Below, in pieces: positions 57,341-64,000 of a DNA stretch of 64,000 nt. A program made the translations under genes and the position numbers. How positions within the stretch are numbered: position 1 is the first letter of the stretch; the number at the start of each line of letters is the position of its first letter. Source of the stretch: Taiwanofungus camphoratus. Lineage: Eukaryota > Basidiomycota > Agaricomycetes > Polyporales > Taiwanofungaceae. The DNA lies in contig CP021230.1 of assembly GCA_003999685.1 (NCBI GenBank), positions 1,116,001 through 1,180,000 of the forward strand. Reading direction: 5' to 3'. The notes under the pieces were generated by a model. That model had not been told where the DNA came from, did no database searches, and saw only the letters and a program-made list of their open reading frames with translations.

Positions 57341-58909
57341 CACAAAGTCGTGGTGCTGAGAGAAGTGGGGGAATCTTACTCCTTTCGTTTCTTGCCCCTG
57401 CTCCTCCTGCTCAGAGGCTTCATCATCCGCCTCGTTTTCATCTTTCATGTTGGCCCTTCGGTTTGGGGGTCCTGTTCCCCGACCCGAGGTTCGCTCCGGG
57501 CAGTCTTTGGCCAGGTGCCCCTTATTGTGGCATTTGTAGCAGGAGCCCGTCCTTCGGTCTTGCAAGCGCTGATGGTCTGGCTTCCCACTGTCAAATGCCC
57601 TTGCTGCGACTCGTGGAGGGGTTTTCGAAGTTCTTTGAGCGGCATCGATGGCCTTGTTGTTTCGATAGGCCCGGTCCCGTTGGGCAGCAGCTTCCTTCCA
57701 TCCTTCTAGGGTTGTGGGGGCTACATCTCGTTCCATGATTCGGACTCGCATGGTGCTGGGTAGTTTTTCTCGGTACCAGGCCATAAGGGCACTTTCTTCG
57801 GTGATTTCTGCCCTGCGGGCCAGTCGGTCGAACTCCTCGTTGAAATCGGCAATGGGTTTGTCGTAGGTGTAGACCAAGTTCCGTAGTTCGATGGCTGCAG
57901 AGACCTCCTCCTCTATTACCCCGAACCTTTTGATGAACTCGAGAGCGACATTCCTGAAAGTGCCGTACCCCCGGCTCACCCCTCGGATGAGGGGGTGGGG
58001 TTCGAGTGCCTTTTCAGTGAGAGTATCGGCCCAGGCACCAGCATGGCCTTCGAGGTGGCCAAGGAAATTGCCGACCTTTTCTCGTTCGGAAGCAGAGGCC
58101 CATCGCTCGGTGTCAAATCTTCGGGCAAATTGGATGAGGAAGTGTCGGGCATCCTCTCGCTTTCCAGAGAACTTAGTAATTTCTGGCTCTTTTCGGTCCG
58201 GTACCCGTGCAGCTCCCTGTGGGAGGGGCGTTCCTCCAGGCGGCTGCCCCCCCCCAGGGGGTCCTCCTCCCCCAGGGGGTCCTCCTCCCCCAGGTGGTCC
58301 TCCTCTACCGGGTAGTCCTCCTCCACCGGGCACTCCTCCGCCAGGTGTTCCTCCTCCGCCAGGTGGTCCTCCTCCACCAGGTGGTCCTCCTGGGGGTCCT
58401 CCACTCTCGTCATAAGGTGGTCCTCCCTCGGGGGGGCCTTCCTCCCCCAGCCCATCGTCAGGCGGTGGCCCTGATTCCCCTATTCCTGATCGGAAAGAGC
58501 TCAAGCCACGGGGTGTTTCCGGAGTGGAAGGGGATGTTTTTCCTGTCCCTTCAGTTTCCATTTGTCGTTCTGTCCGTTCAACGTCAGGATCGGTTAGTTC
58601 TGAGCTGGAGCCTTCGTTGGAGGGTGGGTCGGTTTCGTCAAAGGTTGTCCAGCGGGCCTGGATGAGGGCACGATTGGTTGGAGTACAAGGTTCGAAATCG
58701 CTTCCCCTGTAGAGTGCAGAGTCGTAGCGGTGAGGGCACGGTTGCGTTGAGCAGACCCTCCAGTTAGAAGTCTTCGTGTAATGTCGGTGTACGTCCCGAT
58801 TGTTCTCCGCTTGATAGCGATGAGCCTTCCTGGCGCACGTCAGGGTCGACCTCCGCCTCGTTTTGGAGGATGGATCCAGCTTGCCACCGGCGATAGAAAT
58901 CTCGGGCAC
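57329..58909 (-). CDS. Element D gag with Pro/Gly repeat region
   Basis: A 526-codon ORF. The first 60 or so codons overlap the upstream ORF and are probably not translated; convincing gag sequence starts near 58700. It has an acidic Ser/Thr-rich leader, a GGPPGGG-type repeat tract (58220-58415), a Ty3-type capsid (EITKFSGKREDARHFLIQF, then ELRNLVYTYDKPIADFNEEF), and a CCHC knuckle (CYKCHNKGHLAKDC near 57525). The stop at 57329-57331 lies four codons after the heptamer start. The product should form particles and package RNA. Given E's lack of capsid, this Gag is a candidate helper for E, though the families' LTRs differ. Confidence 0.85.
   Translation of the reverse strand: MPEISIAGGKLDPSSKTRRRSTLTCARKAHRYQAENNRDVHRHYTKTSNWRVCSTQPCPHRYDSALYRGSDFEPCTPTNRALIQARWTTFDETDPPSNEGSSSELTDPDVERTERQMETEGTGKTSPSTPETPRGLSSFRSGIGESGPPPDDGLGEEGPPEGGPPYDESGGPPGGPPGGGGPPGGGGTPGGGVPGGGGLPGRGGPPGGGGPPGGGGPPGGGQPPGGTPLPQGAARVPDRKEPEITKFSGKREDARHFLIQFARRFDTERWASASEREKVGNFLGHLEGHAGAWADTLTEKALEPHPLIRGVSRGYGTFRNVALEFIKRFGVIEEEVSAAIELRNLVYTYDKPIADFNEEFDRLARRAEITEESALMAWYREKLPSTMRVRIMERDVAPTTLEGWKEAAAQRDRAYRNNKAIDAAQRTSKTPPRVAARAFDSGKPDHQRLQDRRTGSCYKCHNKGHLAKDCPERTSGRGTGPPNRRANMKDENEADDEASEQEEQGQETKGVRFPHFSQHHDFVDFL
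57335..57341 (-). promoter_or_regulatory. Candidate -1 ribosomal frameshift site, element D gag-pol
   Basis: Minus strand, gag frame: G GAT TTT, then CTG and the TAA stop. Slipping back one base gives GGA TTT TCT and continues in the pol frame. Identical heptamer and placement to element G. Confidence 0.65.
58220..58415 (-). repeat. Minisatellite coding for the Pro/Gly tract of D gag
   Basis: Tandem units of about 15 bp (plus strand CCTCCTCCCCCAGGGGG and variants) encode GGPPGG-type repeats over about 65 residues. Such tracts are usually disordered and change length readily. Confidence 0.8.
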
Positions 58910-59391
58910 TCAGTAGCCTTTGATATAGGTTCACAATTATGGGAACGGCCAATTGAAATGAGAAACGTGGGTTTGAGAGCACCTTCTGAGCAGTGAGGAT
59001 ACGGTGGTTAAGGACTTCGTCAAAATCTTCAGAGGGAGTGGGAGGTAGCGGTCGGCTCTCCTCCCTTGCCAGCCTGTCGTGATTTTCCAATACGGCTTGC
59101 CAAGCGTCGCTGGCTCTGGAGATGCGGGAGCGGGTGTAAAGGATCAGCTCCCTCTGTTCAGCTGGGAGGAAGCTGGTGGAACTATCGGCGTGGAGAATGG
59201 CTCTGAGGTTGCGCTCAGCTCGATCCAGGACTTCTTCTAAAGTCGGGAGAGAAGGGTCAAATGCTGCGCGATCCAGCTCTTCTTCTTGTTCGTAGTCGAT
59301 ATCAAAAGGTCGTTGATAATCCGTGGTGATCAGTACTAATCGTATGAGTACGCTGACCTCGCCTTCTTCGAGACCGGTACGGGTCTTTTAG
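58764..59391 (-). CDS. Element D upstream open frame lacking an ATG
   Basis: An uninterrupted frame of about 209 codons follows the 5' LTR and reads like real protein: Glu/Asp-rich start (DYEQEEELDRAAFDPSLP), then helical segments (LEEVLDRAERNLRAILHADS, LAVPIIVNLYQRLLSARDF). It ends at a TAA at 58764-58766, while gag is open in another frame over 58764-58909. I found no ATG upstream; the first near-start codon within it that I noticed is at 59090. It may be the true N-terminal part of Gag joined by a small intron (an acceptor-like CTCTACAG sits at 58707-58714) or a separate protein started by splicing from the LTR. Confidence 0.5.
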
Positions 59392-59453
59392 GCACTGTCT
59401 TCTTGTGACCTCTTGAACCAGGACGGGTTCGGGTTTATGGAGTCGTATTCTAG

Positions 59454-59956
59454 TGTTACCGGGGGGTTCACCCTGATAATGCTGCAGAAGCTTGGAGCGG
59501 TATGCAGCGAAGGGTCGAAGAGGAACGACGGTGACGACGAGGCACAGTCCTCGGTAGTCTTCAACTACAAGCCCTATGTAGTCGCGATAGTCTTTCACGG
59601 GCTTCTTGCGGTGCAAAGAGATGTGAGAAAGACTAGCGTGTATTGGTACTAATGCGTAGTACACTTTTAGGAAGGATGAACGAAGAGAATACGACTAAGG
59701 GAACCTCCAACAGTGGGACCCCCTTCTTATACTGCCACCGCCAACCCCCAGGTATACTAGCAGCCTCCCAGAGACCGCATAAGGTGAGAGGAGTCAGCGG
59801 CCCGAAAGTACATAACTACCATGGCGTAAGCGGGGACGGTCGGCCCGTCAGTCAATCTGGGTAAGTAAGGTGTGGAAGGGATGCCGCGCGTCCATGGTGT
59901 GACAAACAGAGGGAAAGAAAAAACGAACACGTCTCTAGTCCTACCCGACAGTAACA
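59454..59956 (-). repeat. 5' LTR of element D (minus-strand sense)
   Basis: 503 bp; a TATAAG on the minus strand at 59726-59731, about 226 bp in, is the likely TATA element. Confidence 0.94.
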
Positions 59957-60690
59957 ATCTTATGCAAAATAAAACTGAAGAAACTGAAAACAAACTGAAA
60001 ATTGTAAAATCTAGAAACCAATCAGTGTACCATATGGGGAACTAAACTGAAGAAGGACATGAAACAGGAACTCTGAATGTGGTAGAAAGGTTACTGGGGA
60101 ATGGCACAGGGGGGGATGCTTATCTAGAGATCAGCACATGGGAGATGGGCTATCTAACCAGACTTTGAGAGGGACAGGGACCTAGAAGTGCTGAACCATC
60201 AAGCCAATGTGTAGGGGGCCTAGACAATACCAAGAGATCATATGGACATCATGAATAAGAGGCTGGGACTCCAGATCAAGGGACTGAGAACCAGAACCAA
60301 GGACCGAAGACCAAAAACTGAAGTGTCTTTACTTGGTTGCTCTCAATCAAAGGCCCAGACTCATAGGATGTCAGGAGGATGCTAGGGGATACTGCTGGCA
60401 TGCACTCTAGAGTGTGAGGAACTGCTTCTCTATAATGGGGCTTCTGGAGTGTCATGCAGGCCTTCTATCATCAGAAATCCCATTGTTCTTCCCAGATAGG
60501 AAGGCTGGATGGCCAAGGCATGAGTAGACACATGTTGCACACCTGCCCACCAAGTGAGGGCACTCCCTAGTGATGGAATAGAGTTCTCGGTTCTTGTTAT
60601 GACATTCAGACCTCCAAAACTCAGCAGTACATTCTGAGAAAGGGACGGGAGACCAAAAATATGCAATTCAAGGGCATAGAGTCATACCGA

Positions 60691-61376
60691 TGATAGGTGC
60701 CAGATGCTTCTAGGCCACATGGAGCACCCTCACTCAGCCCTAGGACCTTAGTCATGTCTTCAATGCCACTTGATGCATCTGATACAGCCTGAAAAGACAC
60801 TGCAAGACTCTTCAATAGCTTTGAATCATGCCACAGCCACTCTGCCAGTTCCGATCCGATGTTCCAGCACACTGTTCCCTCTACACACAATACGCCACAC
60901 ACAGTTGCCACTCAATGTTCTCACATGTGACCAGTCTCACCACTCTGATATCGCTCAATTTGCTATGACGTGCCACTTGATGCACTCAATAATGCTACGG
61001 CCCCAGGTTTTGTCTTAGTCTATTTCATGTATGTTCCTTTGTTTCAGCCTTTCTAGTGATGTCAGTACAGTAGCCACTCCCTCTATGAGCCACTCCATAG
61101 TTCATAGTATGCAAGTAGCTAGGATGCCACCTGTACTACACCACTCTCAATGTGTCTTACATTGTAGTACAGTAGTACAAACGTGATGTACGGTGTCTAG
61201 GAACAACAGAGAAGTTTTCCCCCATCCTGTGGAGCTTAAGAAGAGCCCTTTTGATTCAGTCTTCTACCATGTTCTACTGTATCTTCCCATCTTCGATCTC
61301 GTTCAAAGAGTTGTATCTACTATCCGCCTTTTACAGTATCTTGAAGGGTTGCATCTAGTCCATCTTTGACATCCGT
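60691..61376 (+). mobile_element. A-family LTR, 3'-truncated
   Basis: Starts TGATAGGTGCC and matches the first two thirds of the A LTR up to CATCCGT. CpG mostly lost. Confidence 0.75.
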
Positions 61377-62410
61377 TGATGCGCACGATAACACTTCAAC
61401 CCCTACTGGGTTTGACCTAGAGAAGCTGTAAGGCTATAGTACTAGTTAGTGTGGAGGGGAGAGTCAGCAGCAAAGGGTTCCCAGTCTCAAATGGGTCAAG
61501 AGATGTCTACGAAGGTCTTCAATGACCTACAACATGTGTCGCGACTGTTTGACGTAGCTTCGATGCGCTACTATGCTGTACTATACTAAGGAGAGGCTTA
61601 AACATGAGGACTTAGCTGATACACAGCCCTTCAATTACTGTAGAAGGCAGACTTGGGTTAGAGAGAGATGCTAGCGCAACCCTTCAATGTGACTCGAAGG
61701 TGGACGTAAGACTGAACGCAACCCTTCGACGGATGTCGAAAACAGATGAGACGCAACCCTTCAAGATACTGTAGAAGGCAGATAGTAGATGCAACTCTTC
61801 GAATGTAATCGAAAACAGAAGGACGCAGTAGAACGCAGTAGGAGACTGAATTGAAGGTGCTCTTCTTGAGCTCTGCAGGATGGGGGTAAACTTCTCTGTT
61901 GTTCCGAGACACCATACATCACGTTTATACTACTGTACTATAATATAAGGTGCATCGGGAGTGGCGTAGTACGAGTGGCATCCTAACTACTTGCGTACTA
62001 CAAACTATGGAGTGGCCTGTAGAGGGAGTGGCTACTTGTCATCACTAGAAAGGCTGAAACAAAGGAACATACATGAACTATACTAAGACAAGACCTGGGG
62101 CCATAGCATTATCGAGTACATCGAGTGGTGTGTCATAGCAGATCAAGCGATATCAGAGTGGCGAGACTGGTCACGTGCGAGGACATTGAGTGGCAACTGC
62201 GTGTGGTGTATTGTGTGTAGAGGGAACGGTACACTGGAACATCGGACCGGAACTGGCAGAGTGGCTGTGGCATGATTCAAAGCTATTGAAGAGTCTTGCA
62301 GTGTCTTTTCAGGCTGTATCAGATGCATCAAGTGGCATCAAAGACATGACTAAGGTCCTAGGGCTGAGTGAGGGTGCTCTGTGGGGTCTAGAAGGGCCTG
62401 GCGCCTATCA
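61377..62410 (-). mobile_element. A-family solo LTR, inverted
   Basis: 1,034 bp from TGATGCGCAC to GGCGCCTATCA, the full LTR on the minus strand, directly abutting the plus-strand copy and forming an inverted pair. No matching 4-bp flanks found (CCGT and CCAC), so recombination or later mutation is likely. Confidence 0.8.
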
Positions 62411-64000
62411 CCACAGTATCAGTTAAGTTCTCTTCTGGTTCCCATGAGTCGTCGGCAGATGAGTAACCCTTCCATCTGACCCGGTATTCTTGACGATTCC
62501 TTTGGCGATTCTCACGATGTCTGACCAGAGCTTTGACTTCATAGTTATCTTCTCCATGGATAAGCTCCGGTGGTGGTTCCATGTAGTTGGGACCATGTGC
62601 GTCCATCTTGGTGTATGGTGAGAGAAGTGCAGCGTGGAAGACGGGGTGTATTCGCCATGACGTCGGGAGTTTCAGCTTGTAGGATACTGGTCCTAGAACA
62701 TCCATGATTTTGAAGGGTCCCTCGCGCTTGGGAGCCAACTTCCTTGTTGGATATGGCAGCTTTAAATTTTGTGAGTCTAGCCATACCTTCTGCCCTTTGC
62801 GGAAATCTGTTTCCTTGGGTTTCACACGTTTTGCTAGTACCGCCTGTGCCAGCTCCATTGCCGAGTGTGCGTCTTCCTGAATCTTCTGTAAGTTCCGCAG
62901 TTGATAAGCGGCATCCGGTGTGTTCAATCCGAGGTGTACAACGGGAATCCCTCGAGGTTCATAGCCCATCATGATCTTGAAGGGTGATGTCTTGATCGTA
63001 AAATGCTCACGTGAGTTGTGAGTGAACTGTGCTGAGCCCAGTAGCAATGACCAATTGTCTGGGTTGTTGCTCATGAAACATCGCAGGTAGATTTCCAGTT
63101 CCTGGTTGACTCGTTCCATTTCTCCATTGGTCTGAGGGTGGAACGCGGTGCTCATAGCTGATTTGACTCCGGTCATATGGCAAAGCTCCTGGAATACTTT
63201 TGATGCGAATTGCGGTTCTCGATCGCTAATGATCTTGTCTGGAAGACCAAACCACTTGTAAACCTCACAATGTAATGCCTTGGCTGTCCCTGATGCGTCA
63301 ATTGTTTTGTTGCATGGAATGAAAACTACCCCCTTTGTAAGGTCGTGGTCCACAACGACCAAAATTGAATTGTAGCCCTCTGAAGTCGGTAAATCTGTAA
63401 TGAAATCACAGCAGAAAGTGCTGAATGGGGTGACATGCTGCGCAGATTGGATCGGGAGTAGGGCCAATCGGGTGGGGTGCATGTTAACCTTCATTTGCTG
63501 GCAAGTGCCACAACCTTTGACGTATCGTGTGACAAAGTCAGCCATTCCGGGCCACCAATAGTCTCGTCGGACGGACAAGAGGGTCTTCTGAATTCCAGAG
63601 TGGCTGGCGGAGAGGAGGTCATGATAGTTCGAGACTGTTTGTCATTGTAGATCCTTGTCCATGGGGATATACACCCAATTATCATAGAGGAGGTCACTGT
63701 CTCGAATCGTCCAGTGGTCATTAAAGTCGCTCTGTGCATTACGCATCCCTTCTGTATATGTTGAGTCATTTATGCATGCTTCCGCAATGGAAGCCCGGAG
63801 ACCCGTGTTGATTGCTGCTGCCCAAACCTTGTCCAGTAGGATGGTTACATCCTGGTTGTCTGATGAACCGTTGTCATGGTCAGGGCGTCTGGAAAGCATG
63901 TCGCTTTGCACCATTTGCGTGCCAGGTACATGAACCAATCTGTAGTCGAACTCAGACAGGCAAAGAGCCCATTGTGCCTGTCTCCGATTAAGGTTCCATG
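62411..64000 (-). pseudogene. Element H: G-like pol fragment (RNase H end, integrase, chromodomain), runs off the window
   Basis: The sequence parallels G pol: chromodomain (YEVKALVRHREN to SWEPEENL, near 62450-62560), DDE core (CCDFITDLP near 63400, ISDREPQF near 63220, GEMERVNQE near 63110) and zinc finger (GCGTCQQMK near 63500). A TGA at 63642-63644 replaces an Arg codon, and GxPQF reads EPQF. The chromodomain end is cut by the A LTR at 62410, so its own 3' LTR and any ORF3 are absent here. Arg-to-Gln, Cys or Leu changes against G are mostly transitions. Confidence 0.85.

Larger units (their letters stand above)
52213..59956 (-). mobile_element. Element D: young, complete chromodomain Ty3/Gypsy retrotransposon
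   Basis: 7,744 bp with two 503-bp LTRs (52213-52715, 59454-59956; TGTTACCGGG to CAGTAACA on the plus strand), apparently identical, and a perfect ATCTT duplication (52208-52212, 59957-59961). Minus-strand order: upstream ORF, gag, -1 frameshift, pol with chromodomain, overlapping ORF3, polypurine tract (52716-52731, reading GAGAGGAGACGGGGGTAG). Gag, pol and ORF3 show no stop, so this is the best candidate in the window for an active element. Confidence 0.96.
45268..60687. repeat. Large inverted repeat, about 3.48-kb arms around a 707-bp spacer
   Basis: Left arm 45268-48749; right arm 49457-52212 plus 59962-60687, with element D inserted between. Coordinates of mirrored features sum to 98,206 inside the break, and every translated stretch that I compared is identical on the two arms. 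Each arm consists of a C LTR and two host-like pseudogene fragments. Confidence 0.9.
51409..60690 (-). mobile_element. C-family LTR #5, inverted, split by element D
   Basis: It starts TGATACAACC (51409), is interrupted after 52212 and resumes at 59962. About 11 bases of its far end are missing, replaced by the A-type LTR starting at 60691. The sequence otherwise mirrors LTR #4. Confidence 0.85.

Noticed and set aside
45268-60687. The palindrome as a foldback or Maverick-like DNA transposon
   Set aside because: Its ends are ordinary C LTR sequence, no target duplication flanks the whole, and it encodes no transposase or integrase.
1-64000. CRISPR arrays, rRNA, intact tRNA genes, bacterial-type operons
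   Set aside because: None seen; the content is eukaryotic retrotransposon sequence, and the only tRNA-like stretch (39651-39724) lacks a proper anticodon arm.

Overview
The window is a transposable-element island from a fungus, most likely a mushroom-forming basidiomycete (Agaricomycetes). The evidence is Ty3/Gypsy polyproteins with chromodomains, a fungal-type gene with four 49-53 bp introns, F-box/leucine-rich-like host gene remnants and a Tc1/mariner relic. I see no intact ordinary host gene. Almost every base belongs to LTR retrotransposons nested inside one another. Family letters below (A, C, D, E, F, G, H) are my own labels.

Layout. (1) 1-11470: an old minus-strand A-type LTR holds a C-type LTR, which holds full-length element A (1348-10903, 979-bp LTRs). 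A has a dead pol and, on the opposite strand between pol and the 3' LTR, an intact-looking five-exon gene. (2) 11471-15681: a mosaic of C and A LTR pieces with a dead Tc1/mariner (13453-15069). (3) 15682-38318: AT-rich DNA and an old F-type LTR split by element G (16986-24052, minus strand, 554-bp LTRs) and by element E1 (24841-37989, minus strand). E1 is itself split by a second, opposite copy E2 (27159-33730, plus strand); E LTRs are 571 bp. (4) 38319-45256: decayed DNA, a G LTR relic with a tRNA-like insertion and small inverted repeat, then a truncated A-type element holding a solo F LTR. (5) 45257-60690: a large, apparently perfect inverted repeat made of C LTRs and F-box pseudogenes, broken on one side by element D (52213-59956, minus strand, 503-bp LTRs). 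(6) 60691-64000: A-type LTR pieces and a G-like pol fragment (H) running off the end.

How the parts work. D, E and G are chromodomain Ty3-like elements with protease, reverse transcriptase, RNase H, integrase and chromodomain. D and G place pol in the -1 frame behind the same heptamer, G GAT TTT, just before the gag stop. E has fused gag and pol and has lost the capsid region. All three carry a third, post-pol ORF encoding a zinc-knuckle protein; in D and E it overlaps the pol 3' end in the +1 frame. Element A is a different clade (no chromodomain; apparent 4-bp instead of 5-bp target duplications) and in the same post-pol slot carries the antisense spliced gene with a six-cysteine cluster. 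Old copies are depleted in CpG, and the premature stops in their pol genes are TGA, mostly from CGA, which points to cytosine methylation and deamination as the silencing and decay mode.

Limits: boundaries of full elements rest on direct reading of LTR ends and target duplications and are firm. Old relic boundaries are approximate. Identity statements are by eye.
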